Below the pieces are notes generated by a model. It worked only from the letters and a program-made list of their open reading frames with translations. It was not told where the DNA came from and did not search any database. A DNA stretch of 64,000 bases from NCBI RefSeq assembly GCF_022530855.2, contig NZ_CP099567.1:1426001-1490000 (forward strand). Reading direction: 5' to 3'. This document shows positions 18,150 through 27,278 of this stretch, piece after piece; position 1 is the first letter of the stretch; every line of letters starts with the position of its first letter. This stretch comes from Candidatus Vondammii sp. HM_W22. Lineage in GTDB: Bacteria; Pseudomonadota; Gammaproteobacteria; Chromatiales; Chromatiaceae. Both the position numbers and the translations under genes were made by a program.

Positions 18150-21100
18150 TTATAACCGTCGATTGAGCTCATTAATTCGTCCAGATCCGGCAATTTCCCA
18201 CTCATTTGGAAGTTGTAGGTGCCTTTCAGGTTGATGTTGTACCAGGCAACTGGGGAGGCTTGATTTGACGATCTGGATTTTTTCATCATCCTTCTGATAT
18301 TCAAAGCTAGTCAGCAACTGACTGAGTATGGCCGAGTTAAAGTAGATTATAGCGTTGGTAACCAGGCGAGCACATTCGTTCCACAGTTGGATCTCCTCAT
18401 CCGAGCTGCCGCGGAACTGATCACCATTGACGTTGCTGATTGCACGACGCAGTTGGTGGTAAGCCTCGCCTCGATTGAGTGCTCGCTGAACGTAGTCGCG
18501 CAGACTGACGTCATCGATGTAGTTGAGTAAATAATTCGCTTTCACCATACGATTGTATTCCGTTAGTGCCCCGAGTAACGGGTGGCTGCTTTTGTAACCT
18601 GAGAGCTTTCTAACCAATGTCGCTTGCGTTGTTTTGCGTTCATAAAGTGAGATCATGATCCGTTGTATAGTATCCCAGTGAGCCGCGATGAGCTTGGTGT
18701 TGATGGGCTTTTTCAGACTCAATTGGATTTTCTTATCCTTGTCTTCTTTGACATCGAACATCTCATTGATGACACGACCCACCTGAGCATAGCGTGGAGC
18801 AAAGCTGTACCCAAAGAGATCTAGCAATGCGAAGTTGATGTGATTGACTCCGTGCGTATCGGTAGACAGTACGTCTGGCACGATCTCGGAACTATTGTTC
18901 ATCAGTAGATCGAAGATGTAGTGGGACTCGTGCTCGTTAGCACCGATCACACGAGCATTGATGGCCGCATGATTGGCGATCAAGCTCATGGCCGACACGC
19001 CTTTTTGCGTGCCAAAGTATTTTGACGAGTAACGTGTTTTAAATGTCTCACGCCGGGATTCGAACTTCTGACCATCAGCACTGGCGTGGATAACATCTTC
19101 TTGGATATTGTAGTGCTTGAAGATCGGAAGCTTAGCCGTTGCGTTGTTGATGCGATCGTTGGCTGCGTTCAGTGTTTCTAACCTCAGATAGTTCGCCTGA
19201 ATGGTGCTGAGCTGATCGTAAGTGCGATCGGATATTTGAGCGATACCATAAATGCCTTGGTTGGTCGCGTTGCCCACCAAGATAGCCAACAGGTCATACT
19301 CGTGTGCTCGGCTCTTCGACTGTGCACCCAGTACATGCTTAAAGTCATCAAGGAAGCCTGTGTCGCGATCGACCATTCGCAACACATCGGCAACGCCAGT
19401 CGTGGGTAGTTGCTGGAAGAACGGATTATTGACCAAGTACTTTTTGTTGGCCGTGGGTAAGCGCCAATGGCGCTTTCCTTTGGGGTTTCTCAGGATAATA
19501 TTTCGGTTGTCATCGTGTTCTAGATAGTGACTCACTTCTTGTAATCTAACACCCAGGTTTTTGGCCATTTGGTCAATGAGTTTGTTGGGATTGGCGGCTA
19601 ATTTAGGCAACTGGGTGCGCTCTAATAGCGCGTCTTTTTCTTCTGTCCATCGCTCACGATTGACTAGATCAGCCTCCAAAGCCCTGTATTTAAACACATT
19701 TGGCAGTGTGAGCTGGCCATTCAACCGATTGGGGATTTGCAAGTAAAGGAACCATTCGTACCGACCTTTATTCATCACGCCGCTCGAGTCTTGCATGAAC
19801 GACAATTGCTTCTTGGTAGGCAAGCGGCTATCCATTGCGCCGATTGAGATTTCACCATCGGCGATAAGATCACGCTGCGCACGATGCAGTGTAGCTGCCA
19901 GGCGCTGTGTTTTTTCACCGCCTTCAAAGTGCAAGCACAGGAATAGATCACGAAGTAAGCCTTCTCGTAAGCTCACCCGGTGATCGAAGTACTGCCACGT
20001 GGCCTCTTCAACCGATCGCTTTTGATCATTCAAAAACAGGCAAACGGATTCCAGATCTTTCGCCGCTAGAAGTTTAAAAGCATGCTGCCGTAACGCCCCA
20101 AACGGTTGTTGTTGATCTACTCTGTCGTCGATAAAAAGACGCAACACTTGCGCCGCTTTACTGACGTTACTCGCAGCTCGTTGCCAGTCTTGATAAACAG
20201 ATTCTCTCGCGTATATTTTGGCTTTCTGTTTTCTTTGAAAAAGATGATGAACAAAGCCATCGGCTATTCGTTCCAGTGCCTGTTGCCAACGCGATTGCAA
20301 ATAGCACAACAAGTAGAGGCGTTGATAACCAACAGGTTGGCGTTTTAGTTTGGCACCATAGTAAGTCACTCTTTCAGCAAAGTACTGCTGATTCTTCAAC
20401 GATATTGATAGCTGACTTAAAACCTCATCGACTTCTAGCATCCAAGATTGAATGTGCTGATGTACGGCGAGTTCTTTTTGCAACTCACTCCTTGTAATGT
20501 TCTTAGCCGCCATTCTTAACCGCCGTAGAGTCAGTGGGTCATTGCCTTCGACAAAGTCAGACAACATAGAAGTCAAGTCAACAGAGATGAGGTCTTCGAG
20601 TTGGCGAATGAGTTGATCGTTGGTAGCACTGACGACATCACTGATCAAGTCTTGCAAAACTGAGTACCCAGGAATGCTAATTTTTTGTGCCGCTAAGTAT
20701 TCAATAGCCCTGTCAAACAACGCTCGCGGTTGAGCCCATGCTTGTGCGTGTTCGCGAAGGTCTATTGTCAGCGCGGCGCTGTGCCGTTCGTTCTCCCAGC
20801 GTTGATGGTTTGTTAATTCGTATATGCGATGATAGATACGCACACGAGTTTTTTGAGTTAGATTGAAGGGACTCAGACCGGAACCGGGAAACACTTCTGA
20901 GCAGACATATTTAATATCATGCTTGATCTGGTGGTAGCCGGGACTCAAAGAAATGGGCTTCACTTTAAAGTAGCCGAGCAACACAACGAACATGCAGCGT
21001 TGATCACGCCTGCGAATCTTCTGGCACTGGGCCAATTCGATATCATTGAGTGTGAAGAAGAATCGTTGATCGTTTTGATTGAGTGCTGGCGGGCCGAACA

Positions 21101-21152
21101 AGTCAACAATTTCCGCTTCGGTGAGGATCTTGAGTCGTTTCTCTGTGGTCAT
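18150..21152 (-). pseudogene. tnpA: Tn3-family TnpA, C-terminal frameshift
   Basis: The translation is the same as that of copy A for about 965 residues, up to QIVK. One extra T (AAATCAAGC here, AAACAAGC in copy A) at about 18259 then shifts the frame. The normal tail (QASPVAWYNINLKGTYNFQM and about 30 more residues) is replaced by SSLPSCLVQHQPERHLQLPN and a short extension. The DDE residues lie before the break, so residual activity is possible, but the C-terminal helices conserved in the family are lost. The untranslated original tail can still be read at 18113-18255 in another frame. Confidence 0.9.
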
Positions 21153-21244
21153 AATCGTTACCTAAAGGCCACGATTCTAGCCAAATTACCCTAAAATGTT
21201 CGGAAATCGAAAAGTACCCCTCTCGGGAAACGTAGGCGGGGAAA

Positions 21245-21293
21245 GGGATCTAGCCGTTTATGTCCGTTTACGAGGGAAAATCCCTAGGACCCC
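21245..21293. repeat. Terminal inverted repeat, Tn3 copy B (outer side)
   Basis: Inverted partner of 18055-18103. It is followed by IS256 fragments rather than by the rest of the topoisomerase gene. Confidence 0.92.
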
Positions 21294-21316
21294 AATTTGG
21301 GCGGGTTTAGTCCGCG

Positions 21317-21565
21317 TCACTTCAGTTTTAACAGCACCTCCCGCCAGCTCTGTGTGGACTCCCGTACACCATCCTCAATTGCCAGAAAATGCTTCTCACC
21401 ACGCTCATTCACGCCGATCACCACCAGGGCACACAGCTTCGTCTGCTCTGCTCTCAATCCGCTGTAGACACCGTCTGCCCACACATACACCCAATGGCGC
21501 TTATCCAGACGCTCTTCGCACCAGCCCCGATATTCTTCTGCCCAGACCTGCTTCAGACGCGACAC
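21317..21565 (-). pseudogene. IS256-family transposase middle fragment
   Basis: About 82 residues: SRLKQVWAEEYRGWCEERLD, then WVYVWADGVYSGLRAEQTKL and ESTQSWREVLLKLK. It corresponds to the middle of an IS256 transposase around the first two catalytic Asp residues. The N-terminal and C-terminal parts are absent on this strand. The subtype resembles the fragment at 39440-40021 rather than the one at 2400-3536. Confidence 0.8.
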
Positions 21566-21661
21566 CCTAATCGTATCTCGAACTGCCAGCTTAATTCTTA
21601 CTTATGGTGGCGTATCTCCAATGGTTGTTTTGATGTCTCGCAACAACAAATCAACCAGATA

Positions 21662-21947
21662 CCCCGCTCTTTTTCAATTTCCTGCGCAGCACTGGCAGAG
21701 CATTCTGACCAGCAATCCGATTGAATCCACCTTCGGGACAATCCGCCATCGAACTAGGCGTTCCAAGGGCTGCCTATCGCGTGACGGCATGCTACACATG
21801 ATGTTCAAACTCGGCCGGTGTGCCGAGAAGACGTGGAGACGATTACGGGGTTTCGATTATCTGGCGAAGGTGATAACCGGAATCAAATTTAAAGAGGGTG
21901 TTGAGGTAGCAGGAGTGATCAGGTCGCCGCTTGATTCAGCTGGCTAA
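21662..21947 (+). pseudogene. IS256-family transposase C-terminal fragment
   Basis: Reads YPALFQFPAQHWQSILTSNP, then IESTFGTIRHRTRRSKGCLS (with the family's catalytic Glu region) and the C-terminal DGMLHMMFKLGRCAEKTWRR. It lies on the opposite strand to the neighbouring middle fragment, so the two cannot come from one undisturbed insertion. A possible right end follows at about 21955-21980. Confidence 0.8.
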
Positions 21948-22170
21948 ACACCAGATTTGACCACAACTCTACCTCTCCCTCTGACAGAGCCAACTCTTAC
22001 GTCATTACTTTTCTAAAGGGATCGATTGGCGAAAAGATCACCGATCTATGGTGGAAAAGCTCAACAATAGACCTTGAAATGCCTCAATTGTCAAACGCTT
22101 AACGAAGTTTTTCTGAAGAATACAGGTGATGCACTTGCAACTGATTTTTCTAACCTCCCCACCACCTTTT

Positions 22171-22464
22171 TTAAGGTGTTTCCCTTCGGGCTGCTCGCTT
22201 TTTCCGGGCTTCTTTGGGGTCTGCGATCAGTGGTCGATAGATTTCAACACGGTCTCCCGGTTGCAGTTCTGCATCTTTTTTCGCTGCTTTCCCGAAAATG
22301 CCTGTTTTTACCTTTATTGGATCAATCTCAGGAAAATATTCCATTATTCGGGAGCGCTCTATCGCTTCCTGCAGTGTAATCGGCCTCTTAGCCTCAATTT
22401 TAAGGATCATCTGCTCATCTTCCCAAGCATAGGCCACTTCCACTTCAATAGTCTCACTTACCAC
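22171..22464 (-). CDS. rnfH: RnfH-family ubiquitin-like protein
   Basis: About 97 residues with a beta-grasp fold pattern: VEVAYAWEDEQ at the start, TGIFGKAAK in the middle and the family hallmark GDRVEIYRPLIADPKEARKK at the end. The role of RnfH is unclear; it is named for its occurrence with Rnf genes. The frame is open to 22476, but the GTG at 22464, preceded by GAGGTG, gives the length seen in relatives (MVSETIEVEVAYA). The gene overlaps the end of ratA by a few bases, so the two are probably translationally coupled, as in other gammaproteobacteria. Confidence 0.85.
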   Translation of the reverse strand: MVSETIEVEVAYAWEDEQMILKIEAKRPITLQEAIERSRIMEYFPEIDPIKVKTGIFGKAAKKDAELQPGDRVEIYRPLIADPKEARKKRAARRETP

Positions 22465-22891
22465 CGTACACCTCATCTGCTCTTTTACAGAATGAATCTA
22501 CCAATGTATTAGCGATCTGGCTGAATACCGCACTAAATGCCTTATCGATCAACTTTCCGGAAAACGAAAAATCCAGCTCCAGCTCAATTTTAGAAGCTGT
22601 TTCACTCAGCGCCTGCAGCCGCCACTCTCCTCGAAATTGCTTGAAAGGGCCTTCCCTGAGTTCTATTTCAATTTTTTCATGGGGAAATAACCGATTGCAG
22701 GTAGAGAACTTCTGCTTAATACCAACCCTGGCCACCTCTAATTCACCACACAGCAGATCGTCCGTCTGGGAAAGCAGCCTAGTGGAGTGGCACCAGGGAA
22801 GAAACTGCGGATAGGACTCCACGTCATTAATAAGGTCAAACATCTGTTCGGTGGAATGGGCTACCAAAGCGCTTTTATGTACAACTGGCAC
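22454..22891 (-). CDS. ratA: RatA / Coq10-like START-domain protein
   Basis: 145 residues. VVHKSALVAHSTEQMFDLIN and DVESYPQFLPWCHSTRLL at the start are typical of the Coq10/RatA family; the C-terminus ANTLVDSFCKRADEVYG matches as well. Relatives bind ubiquinone or related lipids and aid respiration; the Escherichia coli protein has been described as a toxin that blocks 70S assembly, though the two views are not reconciled. It is usually divergent from smpB; here a transporter gene and a mini-element separate them. The frame is intact. Confidence 0.88.
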   Translation of the reverse strand: MPVVHKSALVAHSTEQMFDLINDVESYPQFLPWCHSTRLLSQTDDLLCGELEVARVGIKQKFSTCNRLFPHEKIEIELREGPFKQFRGEWRLQALSETASKIELELDFSFSGKLIDKAFSAVFSQIANTLVDSFCKRADEVYGGK

Positions 22892-23031
22892 AGTGCTCTA
22901 TCCAGGTTAGGCTAATTGAGGTCTGCATTTTATCTCACCTAGGAACTAGCAGAGGCGATATTCTACCTGATGAAGCAGAAACACAGTAGGCCGTTTTTTC
23001 ACTCCCCTAAATAATTCCCATTGCATTTATA

Positions 23032-23195
23032 GGCTCTTCCCCTGATCAAGAGGATAAGTATCACCCAACCACTCCCTCAGGATAAAGATTCAGCCCTCCA
23101 AGGTGGAAGTAGATTGCATTGGGTATCTAGGCGTATAGATCTTTCTCTCTCATAAAGGGGTGCGTTAATCTATCCACTCAATTAGGGGAAGAGCC
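23032..23195. mobile_element. 164-bp mini-element derived from an ISL3-family IS
   Basis: The ends form imperfect 19-bp inverted repeats starting GGCTCTTCCCCT (16 of 19 match). The left inner sequence (AACCACTCCCTCAGGATAAA) is the reverse complement of the 3' end of the ISL3-type copy at 57950-57990, and the right inner part matches its 5' leader (57138-57200). Everything between has been deleted, leaving a MITE-like non-autonomous unit. It overlaps the end of the symporter gene and supplies its stop codon. Confidence 0.8.
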
Positions 23196-24534
23196 GGTTT
23201 ATGAATATTGCCACAAACGCAGCAGGTGTTATGTATCTGATAACAAAATACCATAGCTTGAAGCTAAAACCATCTTTGCCCCCAAGTTCATCCACGACGG
23301 AAGATCGGGACATTACCCTGCCGGCAAAAAGCGCTATGGCAAGCCCTCCCAGGGGCAGAAGAAAAGTGGATGTCATGATATCCATCACATCGAACAGACC
23401 GTTGTTTTTAGTCTCACCGCCAAAACTGAATTGAAACGACCAGGAGCTGAATGACATGATTGTCACAATGCCCAACAACCAGGTACACACCCCTACCCGG
23501 GTTGCCGCCCGGCTCCTTTCAAATCCTTTGTTCTCCACCAGCCATGCAACTAGGGGCTCAACCAGCGATATGGAAGATGTCCAGGCGGCAAAAACCAGTA
23601 AGACAAAGAACAATGTACCGAAAAAGTCACCCCCGGGGATCTGGCCAAAGGCGATGGGGAGCGTTTGAAAAATCAGCCCAGGCCCGACATCGGCAGTCAT
23701 GCCCGTGGCAAATACAATGGGAAAAATAGCGAGCCCGGATAGCAATGCTACAAGGGTATCCACCAACGCGATCGCTATGCTCACCTTGGCAATGGAGATA
23801 CCATCGGGCAAATAGGAGCCATACATCATGATTGCCCCCACACCCAGACTAAGGGTGAAAAAAGAGTGTCCCATGGCGATCAAAATACCACCGACTGAAA
23901 TCGCACCAAAATCAGGATTAAAGAGAAATCTCACACCCTCTTCGAACTTGCCAGTGGTGCCGGCAAAAACGAGAAGAATGAGCAGCAGAACGAATAGAGC
24001 AGGCATCAAAACTTTAATTGCCTGCTCCAGCCCCGGACGTACACCACGGGCAACCAGGACCGTTGTCATCACCATGAAAATGGTATGCCAGGCCAGCAAC
24101 CGTTCTGGATCTGCTACTAGCCCCCTAAAGATGCTCGCCGCGCCCTCGGCCGTCACACCGGTAAAGATACCTGATGCCATGCGGACAATATAAGCCAGTG
24201 CCCAACCCGCAATGACGCCATAATAGGAGACAATAATAAAAGCGGCGAGAATGCCTAATGCTCCAACCACTCTCCAGGAAGAGGCCTTACCCGATTCCCT
24301 AGCCAATGTACACAGCGTGTTAATGGGGCTTTGGCGCCCTCGGCGGCCAATAAGTACTTCCGACATCATGATGGGAATGCCAATGAGTGCAATACAGAGA
24401 AGATAGATGAGAACAAAAGCCCCTCCCCCGTTTTCACCGGCAATATAGGGGAACTTCCAAATATTACCCAGGCCAACGGCCGAGCCGGTTGCCGCCAGAA
24501 TAAACATCAGCCGCGAAGACCACTGACCATGCAT
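23182..24534 (-). CDS. Sodium-dependent transporter of the neurotransmitter:sodium symporter family
   Basis: About 450 residues with roughly eleven or twelve membrane segments. The start MHGQWSSRLMFILAATGSAV then GLGNIWKFPYIAGENGGGAF is the TM1 Na+/substrate site of the LeuT/SNF family. A longer frame to 24663 exists, but relatives start at the ATG at 24534. These transporters take up amino acids or related amines with Na+; the substrate here is unknown. The final residues (RLFP) and the TAA lie in the terminal repeat of the mini-element, so the natural C-terminus has been trimmed or replaced. As the last segment appears complete, the protein may still work. It separates ratA from smpB, which are often neighbours. 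Confidence 0.88.
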   Translation of the reverse strand: MHGQWSSRLMFILAATGSAVGLGNIWKFPYIAGENGGGAFVLIYLLCIALIGIPIMMSEVLIGRRGRQSPINTLCTLARESGKASSWRVVGALGILAAFIIVSYYGVIAGWALAYIVRMASGIFTGVTAEGAASIFRGLVADPERLLAWHTIFMVMTTVLVARGVRPGLEQAIKVLMPALFVLLLILLVFAGTTGKFEEGVRFLFNPDFGAISVGGILIAMGHSFFTLSLGVGAIMMYGSYLPDGISIAKVSIAIALVDTLVALLSGLAIFPIVFATGMTADVGPGLIFQTLPIAFGQIPGGDFFGTLFFVLLVFAAWTSSISLVEPLVAWLVENKGFERSRAATRVGVCTWLLGIVTIMSFSSWSFQFSFGGETKNNGLFDVMDIMTSTFLLPLGGLAIALFAGRVMSRSSVVDELGGKDGFSFKLWYFVIRYITPAAFVAIFINRLFP

Positions 24535-24761
24535 TGAAATGCGCTCAGACAACCCTTGAATCCCCCTAGAAAATTCTATTTTTGTTTCGGTGTTCTGCCG
24601 TCCCACGAGAATGGATTCAGGGTAGCAGCGCTGCATTTTCAATGAAATCCTGTGACAAAACAAGGCAACCGTCCAAGTCGCCTGGACATCACACCAAAAC
24701 CCGGATCGTTATTTACAGATCAAAGTGGCACACAACCACCTCTGTCACATACAATTAGCCC

Positions 24762-25244
24762 ATGGCAAAAAAATCGAAGAAAAAGGCCCGTGACAGTGGT
24801 TCTACCATTGCCCTGAACAAAAAGGCCAAACACGAATATTTTATCCAGGAGCGCTACGAAGCGGGCATTGCCCTGGAAGGCTGGGAGGTCAAAAGCCTCA
24901 GAAACAAGAGTGTCCAGTTGAGTGAAAGCTATGTCACCATCAAGAGGAATGAAGCATTTCTCTTTGGCTGTCTGATGACGCCACTGGCTACCGCATCGAC
25001 ACACATACATCCCGATCCCACCAGGACCCGTAAACTCCTGCTTCATCGCCAGGAGTTGGATAAGCTGATCGGCCTGGTGGAGCGAAAGGGCTTCACCTTG
25101 GTCCCAACGGCCATGTATTGGAAAAAGGGGCTCGCAAAAGTCGAGATAGGTTTGGCCAAAGGCAAACAGTTACACGACAAACGGGCTACCGACAAAGATC
25201 GCGACTGGCAGAGAGACAAACAGCGTATTCTCAAGGCCCACTGA
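24762..25244 (+). CDS. smpB: SsrA-binding protein SmpB
   Basis: 160 residues. [20 protein letters not shown] then [17 protein letters not shown] are the OB-fold signature; the C-terminal tail [20 protein letters not shown] is the segment that enters the mRNA channel of the ribosome. SmpB binds tmRNA and is needed for rescue of stalled ribosomes. The tmRNA gene follows 90 bp downstream on the same strand. Confidence 0.95.
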   Translation: MAKKSKKKARDSGSTIALNKKAKHEYFIQERYEAGIALEGWEVKSLRNKSVQLSESYVTIKRNEAFLFGCLMTPLATASTHIHPDPTRTRKLLLHRQELDKLIGLVERKGFTLVPTAMYWKKGLAKVEIGLAKGKQLHDKRATDKDRDWQRDKQRILKAH

Positions 25245-25282
25245 TCCCAGGGTAATCTAAATCCCTATCCGACATTCAGTGT

Positions 25283-25311
25283 ATGACAAGGAACTTTTTA
25301 TACTCTATAAT
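25283..25311 (+). promoter_or_regulatory. Sigma70-type promoter of ssrA
   Basis: ATGACA at 25283-25288 and a perfect TATAAT at 25306-25311 with 17-bp spacing. Transcription would start near 25318, about 17 bases before the mature tmRNA 5' end. Confidence 0.75.
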
Positions 25312-25334
25312 GTCTCCTGCATCTTTACGCACAT

Positions 25335-25710
25335 GGGGGCGACATGGTTTCGACGTGGGTGATGAAACCTGAGGTGCATGCCGAGGATACAGATTCCCTC
25401 GTAAATAATTCTGTAACACTATAGTTGCCAACGACGACAACTACGCTCTCGCCGCTTAATAACCGGTAGAAGCCGTCTGACTGGAGCCGTTCTTGTGCGT
25501 CCAGAGTCCTTCGGGGCGTTCAGGCGTCACAGCTCACAAGATCGCGAAGAAACATGTCCGGGGTGGATTCGCTAAAACTTAACCGGGACCGCCGTATGCA
25601 CGCCCTGTCTGTCGGGCAGTAGCCGGTTAAACACAATCGACAGCTCTAAGCATGTAGAGCCAAAGGCAGAGTACTTGCGGACGCGGGTTCGATTCCCGCC
25701 GCCTCCACCA
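25335..25710 (+). ncRNA. ssrA: tmRNA
   Basis: The 5' end GGGGGCGACATGG pairs with CGCCTCC before the encoded ACCA at the 3' end, giving a seven-pair acceptor stem with one G-U. The T arm GGGTTCGATTCCC is present. The tag frame is GCC at 25427 followed by codons for ANDDNYALAA in total, then TAA at 25457-25459. The YALAA ending is the usual protease-recognition tail. The size, 376 nt, and the one-piece layout are normal for gammaproteobacteria. The 3' end of tmRNA is a common integration site for elements, and a prophage remnant lies just downstream. Confidence 0.96.
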
Positions 25711-25737
25711 ATAATATCAATTTAGTTGCAAGCTGTT

Positions 25738-25771
25738 ATGTTCCTCTGAAAGCCAAAAAGAGGAACATTTT
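25738..25771 (+). terminator. Terminator downstream of ssrA
   Basis: Ten-base stem ATGTTCCTCT / AGAGGAACAT with a loop of about eleven bases, followed by TTTTC. Confidence 0.75.
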
Positions 25772-26216
25772 CAGCCACTATCTTGTAGCCGTTCAGTGAT
25801 GCCATTTTTTATTTTGGGAAGAAATTAAGTAGGTATTAACGAGTCAGCGCAGGATAACTAAGCGCTTAGGTTAGTCATTTACTTCCCCCAGTGCTATAAT
25901 AACCCCGGCACCGCGCCAGGATGGCAAAACCAGAATGGAAGCTCGCCCCGCACCACCGACCTGCAACCCCAAAGCCATGACGTAACCCATTCCCAGTTGC
26001 CTGCTTGCCGACGATGCCGTCATGATGTGAGACGACATATAGATAGCGAAAACCGGGATATGATCCAATACGATTGGATTAGGTGGGATGATAAGGAAAA
26101 TCAGAGGGTTAGAGGGCATTTAATCGTTAGGTAAAAAATGAGAAAATGCGACTCATCAAGCCCCAAAGGCTTTAATAAAGTAAAACCGTCAAGATAAACG
26201 CGACGAGAACAGCTTA
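25772..26216. other. Non-coding stretch between ssrA terminator and prophage remnant
   Basis: No gene supported. A short reverse-strand frame at 25871-26119 has no recognisable domain or ribosome-binding site. Confidence 0.5.
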
Positions 26217-26744
26217 CTATTTTGCTTCTTCGCGGTCCTGTAGTGAGCGAAGTGTTTCATATAGACGCTCAACTCCAGATTGTTCAAGCCCATGGAGTGT
26301 CACTAGTTCGATGATCAGTGCAGCCCATATAGCTGCTGGGTTTGAGCTGGGATCATCTTTTGTCATATCGAAAGCAACCTGGGAGGCTGTCCTGAACTTC
26401 TCTGCTTGGCGCTCCCACTCCTTTTGCTCGCCAGATGAGCGTTCCGTGGGAGGTTCAGGTTCTGGTGTGGGCTGTTGAGCCATAATCATGGCGCCACTCC
26501 CTGTTAGTAACCAGTTGGCATTGCAATCGAGGCGTGCGAGCGCTGCAATAACCTGGCTTCCAGGGGTATGTCCACCTGATTCATAACGCTGCCAGGACTT
26601 CTTCCCAATACCCAGCAAACCATCCATCTCTGCTTGAGATACCCCAAAATGCTCCCGAAGCTTCTTTAATCGGTCAAAAAACCTATTATTTAGGGTATTA
26701 CTTTCTTCGTCCAAAGCGTTACCCTTTTTAATTTTCTTATTCAT
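26217..26744 (-). CDS. Phage-type HTH repressor (XRE/CI-like)
   Basis: About 175 residues from the ATG at 26744, with GGAAG eight bases upstream. The helix-turn-helix lies at about residues 20-75 (FFDRLKKLREHFGVSQAEMD, then GIGKKSWQRYESGGHTPGSQ and NWLLTGSGAM), a pattern typical of phage repressors with a variable C-terminal part; no LexA-type protease motif is seen. It is divergent from a Ner-like gene, and five copies of a 13-base motif sit over its start and the facing promoter. It probably kept the Mu-like prophage silent. The frame is intact although the phage genes downstream of ner are broken, so it could still confer immunity. Confidence 0.8.
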   Translation of the reverse strand: MNKKIKKGNALDEESNTLNNRFFDRLKKLREHFGVSQAEMDGLLGIGKKSWQRYESGGHTPGSQVIAALARLDCNANWLLTGSGAMIMAQQPTPEPEPPTERSSGEQKEWERQAEKFRTASQVAFDMTKDDPSSNPAAIWAALIIELVTLHGLEQSGVERLYETLRSLQDREEAK

Positions 26745-26842
26745 AGGGTAACACTTCCCGTTATTATCTCTATAAAACAAATAGTTATATTCATCTTTAA
26801 CAATATGCTGCGTAATTAGGGTAATACTTAAAGCGATACCCT
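26692..26842. promoter_or_regulatory. Operator array for the prophage repressor: five AGGGTAnnnCTTT sites
   Basis: Sites: AGGGTATTACTTT (26692-26704, plus), AGGGTAACGCTTT (26713-26725, minus), AGGGTAACACTTC (26745-26757, plus), AGGGTAATACTTA (26818-26830, plus), AGGGTATCGCTTT (26830-26842, minus). The first two and the last two form inverted pairs. The middle site lies at the repressor ribosome-binding site, and the last pair overlaps the upstream part of a probable ner promoter with TATACT just after it. Binding by the repressor or Ner is inferred. Confidence 0.7.
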
Positions 26843-26888
26843 ATATACTGGTTGACACGCCTCATTTTTCATGGCTATCATGCACCGC

Positions 26889-27188
26889 ATGAAGAATAAA
26901 ATTCCTACAAAAAAATACCCCCGGGAGGATTGGCATCCAGCAGATATCAAAGCCGCCCTGGAAAAAGCCGGTTGGTCACTATCTCGGCTCTCTATCCATC
27001 ACGGCTACGCCAGCCGCAACACACTAAAGCATGCGCTACAGCGTAGTTGGCCCAAGGGTCAACGGCTGATTGCCCAGGCAATCGGTGTTCCACCCGAAAA
27101 AATCTGGCCTTCCCGATATAGAAAACATTCACCTGATGCCTCCAAAAAGTCTAACCCAAAACAGAGAAGAAGGCGCGTTGAAGGATAA
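26889..27188 (+). CDS. ner: Ner-like DNA-binding protein of a Mu-like prophage
   Basis: About 99 residues. PREDWHPADIKAALEKAGWS, HHGYASRNTLKHALQRSWPK and PPEKIWPSRYRKH match the Ner/Nlp family closely in order and spacing (WH.AD, G...NTL..AL...WPKG, IWPSRY). Ner represses early and repressor promoters of Mu-like phages. ATGs also occur at 26871 and 26880; 26889 gives the family's usual short N-terminus. It is divergent from the repressor with the operator array in between. Confidence 0.85.
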   Translation: MKNKIPTKKYPREDWHPADIKAALEKAGWSLSRLSIHHGYASRNTLKHALQRSWPKGQRLIAQAIGVPPEKIWPSRYRKHSPDASKKSNPKQRRRRVEG

Positions 27189-27278
27189 CAATTCCTACCT
27201 TCTTTCTATCTCGATTCGATTTCAACCTATACCTCGGCTGAAAATCTCGCCAGTACTCGTTTTGGAAGGAGATAACTT

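Larger units (their letters stand above)
18055..21293 (-). mobile_element. tnpA-only Tn3-family element, copy B (inverted)
   Basis: 3239 bp, inverted relative to copy A and nearly identical to it, one base longer because of an insertion in tnpA near 18259. Ends carry the same 49-bp repeat (18055-18103 and 21245-21293). Flanks AAGAT and AATTT show no target duplication. Together with copy A it brackets 2017 bp of topoisomerase sequence. Confidence 0.92.

Noticed and set aside
25871-26119. 82-codon reverse frame after tmRNA
   Set aside because: No domain, no ribosome-binding site, biased composition; treated as non-coding.
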